64,000 nucleotides of DNA. It comes from Prado023 sp963818445 (GTDB lineage Bacteria; Actinomycetota; Actinomycetes; S36-B12; CAIYMF01). This document shows, in pieces, positions 1 to 8,347 of the stretch. Below the pieces are notes generated by a model. It worked only from the letters and a program-made list of their open reading frames with translations, ran no database searches and was not told where the DNA came from. Both the position numbers and the translations under genes were made by a program. Every line of letters starts with the position of its first letter. Within the stretch, counting starts at the first letter, position 1. Location of the stretch: positions 54,994 to 118,993 of the forward strand of contig CAWFSG010000004.1 in the NCBI GenBank assembly GCA_963818445.1, in the 5' to 3' direction.

Positions 1-1251
1 CTGCCCGCGGTGCTCTCCCTGTTGGGCCGTCGGGCCTTCGCGGTGCGGATGCCCTGGGCCCGCAGGCCCACGGTGCACAACCCCGCCGGGTCGGGGTTCG
101 CGCGGTACGGGCAGTGGCTGGCGCACCACTACAAGGTGGTGGGCGGAGTCGCCCTGGTCGTCGTCGTCGTCCTCGCGCTGCCGATCGGGTCGATGCGACT
201 GGGCTTCACCGACGACGGTGGCCGGCCGGAGGGCAGCTCCGCCCGCATCGCCTACGACCTGCTGGCCGAGGGCTTCGGCCCGGGCCTGAACGGCCCGTTC
301 ATCGTGACCGCTGAGACCGCCGAGGCCGGTGACACCGCCGCTGTGGCGCAGCTGGCCGGAGCCCTGGGCGCCGATCCGGGCGTGGCCGTGGCCATCCCGT
401 TCCCGATGGCGCCGGACTCCTCGGTGACGGCGATCCAGGTCATCCCGACCACGTCCCCGCAGGCTGCCGAGACCGAGGAGCTCCTGGTCCGGATCCGTGG
501 TGAGGTGATCCCGCCGGTGGCGCAGGCGACGGGCCTCACCGCGCTGGTGGGCGGCACCCTGGCCATCACCTCGGACTTCACCACGGTGCTGACCGACGCC
601 CTGCCGCTCTTCCTGTTCGTGGTGATCGGGTTCGGGTTCCTGGCCCTGGTCCTGCTGTTCCGCTCGATCCTGGTCCCCCTGACAGGAGTCGTGACCAGCC
701 TGCTGTCGCTGGCGGCAGCCATGGGCGTCACGGTCGCGGTCTTCCAGTGGGGGTGGCTGGCGGAGCTGATCGGGGTGAGTCAGACCGGGCCGATCATGCC
801 GTTCCTGCCGATCATGGTGTTCGCGATCCTCTTCGGGCTGTCCATGGACTACCAGGTCTTCCTGGTGAGCCGGATGCAGGAGGAATGGGGCCACACCGCC
901 GACAACGACAAGGCCGTGCGACGCGGCCTGGCCGCCTCCGGCCGCGTGGTCATGATCGCCGCGGCCATCATGATCAGCGTCTTCGCGGCCTTCGTGCTGG
1001 GCAACGAGCCGACGATCAAGCTGTTCGGCCTCGCCCTGGCCTCCGCGGTGCTCTTCGACGCGTTCGTGATCCGGCTGATCATCGTGCCGTCCGTGATGTA
1101 CCAGTTGGGCAACGCCAACTGGTGGCTCCCCGGCTGGCTGGGCCGGATCCTGCCCAACATCGCGGTCGAGTCCGAGGACGACGCCTCCTTCGAGGCAGCG
1201 GAGATCGACGACATCCCCGACGAGGCGGTGCCCACCCCGAGCGAGCGCTGA
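1..1251 (+). CDS. MMPL-family (RND) transporter, C-terminal half (5' end outside window)
   Basis: The reading frame is open from base 1, so the gene starts upstream of the window; 416 residues are visible. The protein is the second half of an MmpL/RND-type membrane transporter, a family that exports lipids or hydrophobic compounds using the proton gradient. One helix lies near residues 46-62, followed by a periplasmic loop. A bundle of helices then follows from about residue 200 (LFLFVVIGFGFLALVLLF; FAILFGLSMDYQVFLVSR; MIAAAIMISVFAAFVLG), ending with an aromatic segment NANWWLPGWLGRI. The GLSMDYQVFL stretch is the usual MMPL signature. The cytoplasmic tail is acidic. It lies 113 bases upstream of a hydrolase-WS/DGAT pair, so a shared role in lipid handling is possible but not shown. 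The substrate cannot be inferred. Confidence 0.9.
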   Translation: MPAVLSLLGRRAFAVRMPWARRPTVHNPAGSGFARYGQWLAHHYKVVGGVALVVVVVLALPIGSMRLGFTDDGGRPEGSSARIAYDLLAEGFGPGLNGPFIVTAETAEAGDTAAVAQLAGALGADPGVAVAIPFPMAPDSSVTAIQVIPTTSPQAAETEELLVRIRGEVIPPVAQATGLTALVGGTLAITSDFTTVLTDALPLFLFVVIGFGFLALVLLFRSILVPLTGVVTSLLSLAAAMGVTVAVFQWGWLAELIGVSQTGPIMPFLPIMVFAILFGLSMDYQVFLVSRMQEEWGHTADNDKAVRRGLAASGRVVMIAAAIMISVFAAFVLGNEPTIKLFGLALASAVLFDAFVIRLIIVPSVMYQLGNANWWLPGWLGRILPNIAVESEDDASFEAAEIDDIPDEAVPTPSER

Positions 1252-1364
1252 CGGGACCCGGGGTCTGAGCGCCCTCGAGGACAGCTGCTGCCACGCTGAC
1301 GGCTCTGACCGGCACCAGGCCACCGTTGTGACAGGCGGCGGGGGACGGGACATACAGTCGGGCC

Positions 1365-2324
1365 ATGGTCACCGCAGGGTCCGGTCCCGCCCACCAGCCC
1401 GAGTCCCGGTGGGCGGACCTGGACGGTCCGGTGCACTACCTCGACTACGGCGGTCCGGCTGAGGGCCCCCTGCTCGTGTGCGTCCACGGCCTGGGTGGCT
1501 CGGCGCTGAACTGGGCAGCCGTGGCCCCCGCCCTTGCAGAGGGCTGCCGGGTCATGGCACTGGACCTGGCGGGCTTCGGGCACACCCGCGGCGGATCCCG
1601 CTCGACGTCGGTGCAGGCCAACCAGCGGTTGCTGCATCGCTTCCTCACCGAGGTCGCAGGGGTACCGGCAATCCTCGTCGGGAACTCGATGGGCGGACTC
1701 ATCTCGATCCTCCAGGCATCGCAGCGCCCGGACACCGTGGCCGGCCTCGTGCTCGTCGACCCCGCGCTGCCCCCGGCGCTGAATGCTGCGCCCGACCCGC
1801 GCGTGTTCGCCACCTTCGCCGCGTTCCTCGTCCCCGTGGTGGGGCGCCGCCTTCTCAGCCGCCGTCGGGATGCGGAGTCCGCCGAGGAGGCAGCGCACGC
1901 TCTGCTCCGCCTGTGCTGCGCGGACATGTCGCGCGTGCCGAGCGACATCGTCGACCTGCACGTCGAGCTGGCGGGCAAGCGCCGCGAGTACCCCGACGTC
2001 GACTCCGAGATGCTGGCCGCCGCGCAGTCCCTGATGTGGGTCCTGGCCGACCGCCGCCGCTTCGCCGCGATGCAGCGCTCGATCGACGTGCCCGTGCTCC
2101 TCCTGCACGGCGACAAGGACCGCCTGATCAACATCGCAACGGCCCGCGCCGCCGCCGCAGCCAACCCGTCCTGGCAGTTCGCGGTCGCGCGCGGGGTGGG
2201 GCACGTCCCGCAGCTCGAGGTCCCGCAGTGGACCGTGGACCAGATCCTCGGCTGGCTCGACACCCACCGACATGCCGCCGACCTCGCCGCTCAGGCGCGA
2301 CCCCTCCTCTCGGACCGGAGCTGA
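1365..2324 (+). CDS. alpha/beta-fold hydrolase
   Basis: A 319-residue alpha/beta hydrolase, probably cytoplasmic because no signal peptide is seen. The oxyanion-hole motif HGLGG is at residues 41-45. The nucleophile elbow GNSMGG puts the catalytic serine at 108. The acid lies in GDKD (Asp250 or Asp252) and the histidine in GVGHVP (His280), so the triad is complete. The family includes esterases, lipases and acyltransferases, and the substrate cannot be read from sequence. The stop codon is two bases before the start of the WS/DGAT acyltransferase, so the two are almost certainly co-transcribed and probably translationally coupled. An acylglycerol or wax-ester hydrolase paired with its synthase is a reasonable inference. 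The ATG start is weakly supported by a purine-rich stretch. Confidence 0.86.
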   Translation: MVTAGSGPAHQPESRWADLDGPVHYLDYGGPAEGPLLVCVHGLGGSALNWAAVAPALAEGCRVMALDLAGFGHTRGGSRSTSVQANQRLLHRFLTEVAGVPAILVGNSMGGLISILQASQRPDTVAGLVLVDPALPPALNAAPDPRVFATFAAFLVPVVGRRLLSRRRDAESAEEAAHALLRLCCADMSRVPSDIVDLHVELAGKRREYPDVDSEMLAAAQSLMWVLADRRRFAAMQRSIDVPVLLLHGDKDRLINIATARAAAAANPSWQFAVARGVGHVPQLEVPQWTVDQILGWLDTHRHAADLAAQARPLLSDRS

Positions 2325-2326
2325 TC

Positions 2327-3715
2327 ATGGAGAGGCTGAGCTCGCTCGACGCCGGGTTCCTCGACCTGGAGAACGACCGACAGCAGATGCACGTCGGGTC
2401 GCTGCTGCTGTTCGAGGGGCCAGTCCCGGCCTTCGAGGAGTTCACCGCCCACCTCGAGGCCTGCCTCGACCTGGTCCCGCGCTATCGCCAGCGGGTGCAG
2501 CGGATGCCGCTCGGCCTCGCGCGGCCTGCGTGGGTGGACGACCCGCACTTCTCGCTGGCCTACCACCTGCGGCACACGGCGATCCCGTCGCCCGGTGGTG
2601 ATGCGCAGCTGCGGGCGCTGGTCTCCCGGGTCCTGTCCCAGCGGCTCGACGTGGACCGGCCGCTGTGGGAGGACTGGCTCGTGGAGGGGCTGCCCGGAGA
2701 TCGTTGGGCGCTCATCACGAAGACCCATCACGCGATGATCGACGGCCTGGCCGGCAACGAGCTGATGGAGATCGTGTTGGACCGCGACCGTGACACGCCG
2801 CGCCGAGCGCCGACCGACTGGCGGCCCAGCCCCCAGCCCTCGCGGCTCGGCCTGGCGGCGTCCGGGATGGCGGGCATCGCCCGGCTGCCGGTCGACGTCA
2901 CGCGGGCTGCCGCGGGAGCGGTGCGGGGGTTCTCGTCGCCGGGTGAGGCGGCCCGGGCGGGCGCCGTCCGCGCGTTCGGGTTGGCCAGCGTGGGGCGCAG
3001 TGCCGTGAGCCCGACGAGCGTGCTCAACGGCCCGTTGGGTCCGCACCGGCGCTGGGGCTGGGCGCGCGCCGAGCTGGCCGACGTCAAGCGTGTCAAGGAC
3101 GCGGCGGGCTGCACCGTCAACGACGTCGTGCTCGCCGCGATCGCCGGTGGGTTCCGCGAGTACCTGCAGCACCGGGGGGAGGACGTCGAGCACACGACGA
3201 TCCGGTCGTTGGTCCCGGTCTCGGTCCGGACGGAGGCGCACGAGGGCCGGCTCGGCAATCAGGTCACCGGCATGTTCGCCGACCTCCCGGTCCACGTGGC
3301 CGACCCGCGAGGGCGCCTCGACGCCGTGGCCCAGCAGATGGGCCACCTCAAGCGCAGCGGCCAGGCGGTCGGTGTCGATGCGATGCTCTCGGCCGCCGAC
3401 TTCGTCCCCGCAACGCTCATGACCCTCGGCGCCCGGGTGTACGCCCGCACTGGGCAGCGGGTCATCAACACGGTCACGACGAACATCCCGGGGCCGCAGT
3501 ACCCGATCTACCTCCTCGGCCGCCGGATGCTGGAGATGTTCCCGTACATCCCCGTGGCCCAGGGTGTTCGGATCAGCATCGGGATCATGTCCTACGACGG
3601 GCATGTCGCGATCGGCGTCACGGGGGACTACGACGCAGTGCCCGATCTCGACGTCCTGTGCACCGCGATCGAGGATTCGCTGGTCGAGTTGGTGGGCACC
3701 GTACGCAGCCCGTGA
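2327..3715 (+). CDS. WS/DGAT-type acyltransferase (wax ester synthase / diacylglycerol acyltransferase)
   Basis: A 462-residue member of the bifunctional wax ester synthase/acyl-CoA:diacylglycerol acyltransferase family, which makes storage triacylglycerols or wax esters from acyl-CoA. The start ATG gives the characteristic N-terminus MERLSSLDAGFLDLE. The catalytic HHxxxDG motif is present as HHAMIDG at residues 134-140. The later family motif around TTNIPGPQYPIYLLGRRM (within residues 384-406) is also present. Length matches the family (about 450-480). It is coupled to the upstream alpha/beta hydrolase by a two-base gap and faces the LLM oxidoreductase gene tail to tail. The acyl acceptor cannot be predicted. 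Confidence 0.93.
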   Translation: MERLSSLDAGFLDLENDRQQMHVGSLLLFEGPVPAFEEFTAHLEACLDLVPRYRQRVQRMPLGLARPAWVDDPHFSLAYHLRHTAIPSPGGDAQLRALVSRVLSQRLDVDRPLWEDWLVEGLPGDRWALITKTHHAMIDGLAGNELMEIVLDRDRDTPRRAPTDWRPSPQPSRLGLAASGMAGIARLPVDVTRAAAGAVRGFSSPGEAARAGAVRAFGLASVGRSAVSPTSVLNGPLGPHRRWGWARAELADVKRVKDAAGCTVNDVVLAAIAGGFREYLQHRGEDVEHTTIRSLVPVSVRTEAHEGRLGNQVTGMFADLPVHVADPRGRLDAVAQQMGHLKRSGQAVGVDAMLSAADFVPATLMTLGARVYARTGQRVINTVTTNIPGPQYPIYLLGRRMLEMFPYIPVAQGVRISIGIMSYDGHVAIGVTGDYDAVPDLDVLCTAIEDSLVELVGTVRSP

Positions 3716-3725
3716 GGGCATCCGG

Positions 3726-3740
3726 GTGCCCGCCGGGCAC
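3726..3740. terminator. possible hairpin terminator between convergent genes
   Basis: A perfect inverted repeat, GTGCCC-GCC-GGGCAC, lies in the 32 bases between the converging WS/DGAT and LLM genes. There is no T-run, so it is only a candidate GC-hairpin terminator. Confidence 0.3.
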
Positions 3741-3747
3741 GACGCAG

Positions 3748-4785
3748 CTAGTCGGCGAGCAGGCGCTGGACCCGGGGGATGACCTCGGTGGCGTAGAGCT
3801 CGATGGAGTGCATGAGCCTGCTGTGCGCCAGCGCACCGTTGGAGTACTTGAGGTCGAAGCGCTGCGCGCCGAGGGCCCGGATGGCGTGGACCATCTTGCG
3901 GGCCACGGTCTCAGGCGAACCCACGTACAGCGACCCCTGCTCGACCTCGTCGAGGAAGCGCTCATAGGTCGGGGCCGGCCAGCCCCGCTCGCGGCCGATG
4001 CGACCGAACATGGCGCGGTAGTTCGGCCAGAGCTCGGCGGCGGCTTGCTCGTCGGTGTCGGCCACATGCCCCGGCGAGTGGATCGACAGCGGCAGCGGGT
4101 CGTGGCCGAACTCGCTGAGGGCGTGGCGGTACAGGTTGGCGATCGGCGCGAAGCGCGCGGGATCGCCGCCGATGACGGCCAGTGCCATGGGAAGGCGCAG
4201 CCGGGCCGCCCGGACCACCGACTCGGGGGTTCCCCCGACGCCGACCCGCATCGGGATCCGGCCCCGCTCGGTCTTCGGGTAGACCTGCTGGTCGGTCAGC
4301 GGGGTGCGGGTGGAGCCCGACCATGTGACGGCTCCCTCGTCGAGCAACTGGACCAGGAGCTCGAGCTTCTCGATGAACAGCACGTCGTAGTCGGCCAGCG
4401 AGTAGCCGAACAGTGGGAAGGACTCGGTGAAGGAGCCCCGTCCGGCCGTGATCTCAGCGCGGCCGCGGGACAGCGCGTCGAGCGTGGCGAAGCGCTCGTA
4501 GACCCGGACGGGATCGTCGCTGGAGAGGACGGTCACCGCTGATCCGAGCGTGATCCGCTCCGTTCGAGTCGCGATCCCGGCCAGGACTGTGTCCGGCGCG
4601 GAGACCGCGAAGTCGTCACGGTGGTGCTCCCCGACGTTGAAGTGGTCCACGCCGAGCGAGTCGGCCAGCACCGCCTGCTCGACGAGGTTGCGGATGACCT
4701 GGCCGGCTGGCTCCGGGTTGCCCGCGTCGTCGACCGTGAGGTCGCCGAAGGTGTCCAGGCCGAAGCCGATGGTCGCTGATGTCAT
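3748..4785 (-). CDS. LLM class flavin-dependent oxidoreductase
   Basis: A 345-residue luciferase-like monooxygenase of the bacterial LLM family, which uses FMN or F420. The start was set at the ATG giving MTSATIGFGLDTFGDL, because GGAAGGA lies 8-10 bases upstream; an earlier in-frame start would add a non-homologous leader. Family features are the VDHFNVGEHHRDDF segment (residues about 46-59), the AITAGRGS-like glycine loop seen as AEITAGRGSFTESFPLFG, and the C-terminal half GSPETVARKMVHAIRALG that closes the barrel. It is a single-gene unit convergent with the WS/DGAT gene and divergent from the secreted protease. Substrate and cofactor (FMN versus F420) cannot be assigned. Confidence 0.9.
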   Translation of the reverse strand: MTSATIGFGLDTFGDLTVDDAGNPEPAGQVIRNLVEQAVLADSLGVDHFNVGEHHRDDFAVSAPDTVLAGIATRTERITLGSAVTVLSSDDPVRVYERFATLDALSRGRAEITAGRGSFTESFPLFGYSLADYDVLFIEKLELLVQLLDEGAVTWSGSTRTPLTDQQVYPKTERGRIPMRVGVGGTPESVVRAARLRLPMALAVIGGDPARFAPIANLYRHALSEFGHDPLPLSIHSPGHVADTDEQAAAELWPNYRAMFGRIGRERGWPAPTYERFLDEVEQGSLYVGSPETVARKMVHAIRALGAQRFDLKYSNGALAHSRLMHSIELYATEVIPRVQRLLAD

Positions 4786-4938
4786 CACGCGACGTCCTTC
4801 CGTGCTGGTGGGGATCGGCCAGGGCGTGTGCGGGTGCCGGGCTGGGTCGAGGGGGCTCTCACTGCCGTGCGTGCCTGCGCGATCCAGCCGCGACCTGTGA
4901 TTACGGTAAGGGCACGGGGCTGGGGAAGGGGAGTTCAC

Positions 4939-5784
4939 GTGCGCGGTCTACGAACGAGGTTGTCCGTGGTGATCGGGTCGGTCGGGGTTGCACTCCTGAT
5001 GACCGCGGCGCCCACGTCGGCCATGACCGATCTTGCCGAGTTCGACGGCACCGCCCATCCGTCGGTGGTTGCCCTTCTCTACCGGACCCCGGACGGATCG
5101 AAGGCGTACCAGTACTGCACGGGGACATTGATCTCGCCCACGGTGGTGCTCACGGCCAGCCACTGCAATGACGGGCTCCTGGAGACGGGCTGGGATCTCA
5201 TCGTCACCAACGACCCGATCCTGCCTCCCGTCGATGCGACCGGGTGGTTCCCGGCCACGTTGAAGAACGTGGCCCTCGTGAAGCAGATCGTGACCAATCC
5301 GCTGTACGAGCGCGGCTATCGGGACGATGTCTCGGCGCAGGTCATCGCCCCTCCGAAGGGAAAGGGGTGGGGCACGATCGGCTTCCCCGCGCTGCCCTCG
5401 GCCGGGGTGCTGGACCGGATGCAGGCGGCAGGGACCCTGAAGTCCACGCCGACCACCGTCCTGGGCTATGGCACGATCCAGAAGACCGTCGTCCAGGGTG
5501 CCGGGCCGGCGTTCCTCGACAGCAGCGAACGTCGATCGGCCGTCCTGTTCACGAAGGCGCTGGACGCCCAGTGGATCCACCAGGAGATGAGCATCTCGAA
5601 GGACCAGGGCGGGGCGTGCTACGGCGACTCGGGCGGGCCGAGCCTGATGGACCTGAACGGTCGGGCCACGGTCGTCGGGGTCACCAGCACCGGAGACAAC
5701 GCCTGCTACGCCACGAACGTCTCCTCACGGGTGGACACTGCCTCGGCGCTGGCGTTCCTGGCGGGCGTGCTGCGGGCTAGCTGA
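4939..5784 (+). CDS. secreted trypsin-like serine protease (S1 family)
   Basis: A 281-residue exported protease. The GTG start was chosen because GGGGAAGGGGAG lies just upstream and because it yields a proper signal peptide: basic VRGLRTRLS, hydrophobic core VVIGSVGVALLM, and a cleavage site near TSA-MTD at about residue 28. The catalytic triad is visible: His75 in LTASHC, Asp130 in the DDVSA segment, and Ser231 in GDSGGPSL. Cysteines flank the His and Ser motifs (CTGTL...SHC; GACYGD...NACYA), as in S1 proteases with disulfides. No C-terminal anchor is seen, so the product is probably released. Its last eight bases overlap the 3' end of the opposite-strand SRPBCC gene. Confidence 0.88.
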   Translation: MRGLRTRLSVVIGSVGVALLMTAAPTSAMTDLAEFDGTAHPSVVALLYRTPDGSKAYQYCTGTLISPTVVLTASHCNDGLLETGWDLIVTNDPILPPVDATGWFPATLKNVALVKQIVTNPLYERGYRDDVSAQVIAPPKGKGWGTIGFPALPSAGVLDRMQAAGTLKSTPTTVLGYGTIQKTVVQGAGPAFLDSSERRSAVLFTKALDAQWIHQEMSISKDQGGACYGDSGGPSLMDLNGRATVVGVTSTGDNACYATNVSSRVDTASALAFLAGVLRAS

Positions 5785-6697
5785 CGAGCTCGGCCATGAC
5801 GTCGAAGAACCCGCCCCAGCCGTTCCCGGCCTGGCGGTAGCCCTCGGCGGGCATGAATCCGCCGCCCTGGACGACGACCATGCGGGTGCCACCGGGAACC
5901 TCGGACAGCTCGACGACGATCGGCGAGAACACGTCGTCCGGTTGGTCAGTCAGCGTGAACTCGAGTCGATGGGGTGCCTCCACGAGCGTGAACTGCCCGT
6001 GCCAGTTGATCTCCGCCCCATCGGGGAGCACCATGACCGCGGCCCAGTCCTGGCCCTCCCGCACATCCCATGACAGGCGGTCTGCGGGGACTGTGACGGC
6101 GCGGGTCCCGAACCACTGCGCGAACGACGCCGGCGTCGTCCACGCGGCCCAGACGCGGTCCGGAGTGGCCGCGAAGTCGCGGGTGATCCGCAGCCCGTCG
6201 GCGCTGGCCACGACGACCTGGGTCAGCCCGCGATCACCCGATCCAGGGGCCAGAGTCGCGAGATGGTCGGCGAGCAGCTCGAGGGTCGTGGCGAAGCCGG
6301 TGAGGCCCTCGATCGAGCGGTAGTGGGCGGGCACGTCGCTCTGCTCGATGACCACGCGCGTGCGTCCGTTGCCCAGGTCTGTGAAGGTGCTGGTACTCAC
6401 CACCGATGCGCCGCCCTCCTGGAAGCTGAACATCTCGGGAGCCACAACCTCGACGAAGGTCGACCGGAACGGGTACTCACCGGTTCCCTCATCGGCCACG
6501 ATCGTGGCCTCGAACCGGCCACCGGCGTGCGGTTCGATGACCACGCTGCCGGGCGGCACGTGGGTGCCGGTCGGCCCCCAGAACCTCGCCAACTGCTCGG
6601 GGTCCATGAACGCGCCGAACACCACCTCCCGGGGCGCGTCGAAGTCGCGGGTGACGGTGACGTACCCGAGGTCGGCAGTGCTGGCATCTGTGGTCAT
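5777..6697 (-). CDS. tandem SRPBCC (AHSA1-like) domain protein
   Basis: A 306-residue protein with two START/AHSA1-type SRPBCC domains in tandem. The first runs from about 8 to 150 (VTRDFDAPREVVFGAFMDPE, followed by FWGPTGTHVPP) and the second from about 165 to 306 (ITRDFAATPDRVWAAWTTPA, FAQWFGTRAV). SRPBCC domains form a deep hydrophobic ligand pocket; the ligand here is unknown. It is the last gene of an ArsR-VOC-SRPBCC operon: its ATG overlaps the VOC stop codon by four bases (ATGA), so the genes are translationally coupled. Co-occurrence of ArsR regulators with AHSA1-type proteins is common in actinobacteria and suggests expression controlled by the upstream regulator. No enzymatic role can be claimed. 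Confidence 0.88.
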   Translation of the reverse strand: MTTDASTADLGYVTVTRDFDAPREVVFGAFMDPEQLARFWGPTGTHVPPGSVVIEPHAGGRFEATIVADEGTGEYPFRSTFVEVVAPEMFSFQEGGASVVSTSTFTDLGNGRTRVVIEQSDVPAHYRSIEGLTGFATTLELLADHLATLAPGSGDRGLTQVVVASADGLRITRDFAATPDRVWAAWTTPASFAQWFGTRAVTVPADRLSWDVREGQDWAAVMVLPDGAEINWHGQFTLVEAPHRLEFTLTDQPDDVFSPIVVELSEVPGGTRMVVVQGGGFMPAEGYRQAGNGWGGFFDVMAELVS

Positions 6698-7203
6698 GGT
6701 CTTCTCCGTGGTGTGGGTCGATGGTCAGCTGGTGGGGGCTGGGCAGCGGCTTCGAGGGTGGCGATGTCGAGCTTGACCATCTGCAGCATGGCCTCGGTGA
6801 CCCGTCCGGCGACCCCGGGTTCGGGGCTGCCCAGGAGTTCGCCGAGCTGGCGCGGCACTATCTGCCAGGTGACGCCGAACCGGTCGGTCAGCCAGCCGCA
6901 CTGGCTCGGCGCGCCGCCCTGGCACAGGGCGTCCCACAGGCGGTCGAGCTCTGCCTGGTCGTCCACGAGGACCATGAGGGAGAAGGCCGGATTCAAGGCG
7001 TACGTGGGCCCGCCGTTGAACAGGATGACGCGGGTGCCGGCCAGGCTCACGGTGGCCGACATGAGCTGGCCGCCCATCCGCGGGACGGCATCGGGGTAGC
7101 GGCTGGACTCCAGGAGGTCGAAGTCGGCGAAGGTCGATCGGTACGCGGAGACCGCATCGTCGACGTGCCCGTCGAACCAGAGGAATGGGGTCACGGAGGT
7201 CAT
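6694..7203 (-). CDS. VOC family protein (PhnB / 3-demethylubiquinone methyltransferase-like fold)
   Basis: A 169-residue vicinal-oxygen-chelate protein of the PhnB-like subfamily. Diagnostic stretches are TPFLWFDGHVDDAVSAYRST at the N-terminus, ILFNGGPTYALNPAFSLMV in the middle and the C-terminal CGWLTDRFGVTWQIVP. The usual family name (3-demethylubiquinone-9 3-methyltransferase-like) reflects fold, not proven activity. It sits in the middle of a three-gene operon with ATGA overlaps on both sides, to ArsR upstream and SRPBCC downstream, so all three are probably made together. A second related VOC gene lies divergently at 7711. The last 15 or so residues are Pro/Arg-rich and probably disordered. 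Confidence 0.88.
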   Translation of the reverse strand: MTSVTPFLWFDGHVDDAVSAYRSTFADFDLLESSRYPDAVPRMGGQLMSATVSLAGTRVILFNGGPTYALNPAFSLMVLVDDQAELDRLWDALCQGGAPSQCGWLTDRFGVTWQIVPRQLGELLGSPEPGVAGRVTEAMLQMVKLDIATLEAAAQPPPADHRPTPRRRP

Positions 7204-7574
7204 GGCTGCCTGTCTTTCGGGGCGTCGTTGGGGTCGCGGGTGGGATCAGAGGCGGACATCTCGGCCAGGACGATCTCGAGGCGGTCGAAGCGGTCGTTCC
7301 ACATCTGCTCGAAGGTCGTGACCCACTGGTGCAACGGCTCCAGTGCGTGGGCGTTGACCCGGTAGTAGCGGTTGCGCCCCTGGTGGCGACACCGGACGAG
7401 GTCGACGCTGCGCAGGACCTGGAGGTGCTTGGACACCTGCGGCTGGGTCAGGTGCACCCGTTCACAGAGCTGGCCGACGGCCAGCTCGCCCGTGCCGAGG
7501 GCCGACAGGATCTCGCGACGGTGGGCCTCCGCGATGGCATTGAACACATCGGAGGTGGTCGACGCGCGTGGCAT
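7200..7574 (-). CDS. ArsR-family winged-helix transcriptional regulator
   Basis: A 124-residue ArsR/SmtB-type repressor. The start was set at the ATG giving MPRASTTSDVFNAIAE. A longer frame reaches an ATG at 7601, but that would put coding sequence across the palindrome at 7583-7604. The winged helix is clear: RREILSALGTGELAVGQLCE, then the recognition helix LTQPQVSKHLQVLRS, then the wing VRCRHQGRNRYYRV. No CxC metal-binding motif is present, so a metal sensor is unlikely. It belongs to the SRPBCC-associated subgroup and heads an ArsR-VOC-SRPBCC operon by ATGA overlap. Autorepression through the adjacent palindrome is inferred. Confidence 0.9.
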   Translation of the reverse strand: MPRASTTSDVFNAIAEAHRREILSALGTGELAVGQLCERVHLTQPQVSKHLQVLRSVDLVRCRHQGRNRYYRVNAHALEPLHQWVTTFEQMWNDRFDRLEIVLAEMSASDPTRDPNDAPKDRQP

Positions 7575-7582
7575 GGGGAGAT

Positions 7583-7604
7583 CATATTCCGATATCGGCA
7601 TGTG
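7583..7604. promoter_or_regulatory. palindromic operator candidate of the ArsR-VOC-SRPBCC operon
   Basis: An imperfect 22-bp palindrome with a perfect 10-bp core, CCGATATCGG, lies 9 bases upstream of the ArsR start, in the intergenic region shared with the divergent VOC gene at 7711. Position and symmetry suit a dimeric winged-helix repressor. It is AT-richer than its surroundings. Binding is inferred, not shown. Confidence 0.5.
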
Positions 7605-7710
7605 TCAACCGGGGTACTGCCCGGTGCGGCCATCGCCGCCGGGCATGGACAGCCAGGGGACCTGTGGCCTAGGTTCAGTCGATCCCGACCCACCCAACGA
7701 GGAGACCGCT

Positions 7711-8121
7711 GTGGCATCGACGTTGAACCCGTACATCGGCTTCGCCGGCGACGCGCGCGCGGCCATGGAGCGCTACCGCGAGGTGTTCGGCGGCGAACTG
7801 ACGCTCAGCACCTTCGGCGACTTCGGCCAGGCCGGGACCCCGATCGAGAACCTCATCATGCACGCGATGCTGCACACCCCGAGCGGCTTCACGCTCATGG
7901 GTGCGGACACGCCTCCGGGCATGGAGCACCAGCCTGGTGGCGCGATCACGATCAGCCTCAGCGGAGACGACGAGGCAGAGCTGCGTGGGTACTGGGACGG
8001 GCTCTCGGAGGGCGGCGCCGTGACCCTTCCGCTGGAGCGACAGATGTGGGGCGACCTGTTCGGGCAGTGCACCGACCGCTTCGGCGTCAACTGGATGGTC
8101 AACATCGGCGCGACGACGTGA
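7711..8121 (+). CDS. VOC family protein (PhnB-like glyoxalase fold)
   Basis: A 136-residue VOC protein starting at GTG with GAGGAG about six bases upstream. It shows the PhnB-like pattern: LNPYIGFAGDARAAMERYRE at the N-terminus, the HAMLHTPSGFTLMGADTPPG strand pair, and the C-terminal FGQCTDRFGVNWMVNI. It is transcribed away from the ArsR-VOC-SRPBCC operon and could share the palindrome between them. It differs in sequence from the 6694-7203 VOC gene, so the two are family members rather than a recent duplication. Its ligand or reaction is unknown. Confidence 0.88.
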   Translation: MASTLNPYIGFAGDARAAMERYREVFGGELTLSTFGDFGQAGTPIENLIMHAMLHTPSGFTLMGADTPPGMEHQPGGAITISLSGDDEAELRGYWDGLSEGGAVTLPLERQMWGDLFGQCTDRFGVNWMVNIGATT

Positions 8122-8347
8122 TGGCGGCTGACTGACGGCCAGACGCGGCGCTTCGTCGCAGTCCGCGCGGCAGGGCCGCCTGATGGCCCACTGCATGCCA
8201 CCATGTCGCCGGGATCCGGGGAATCCGGAGTCCCCACGTCCACGAGGTGCCGGAGGCGAGCATGAATCAGGTCAGGGCGGCTGAGTCGGCACCCTCGAGG
8301 GCCGTTTCCCGAGGGCCGGCGTCGAGTATCCCGAGGGTGTCGGCTCC

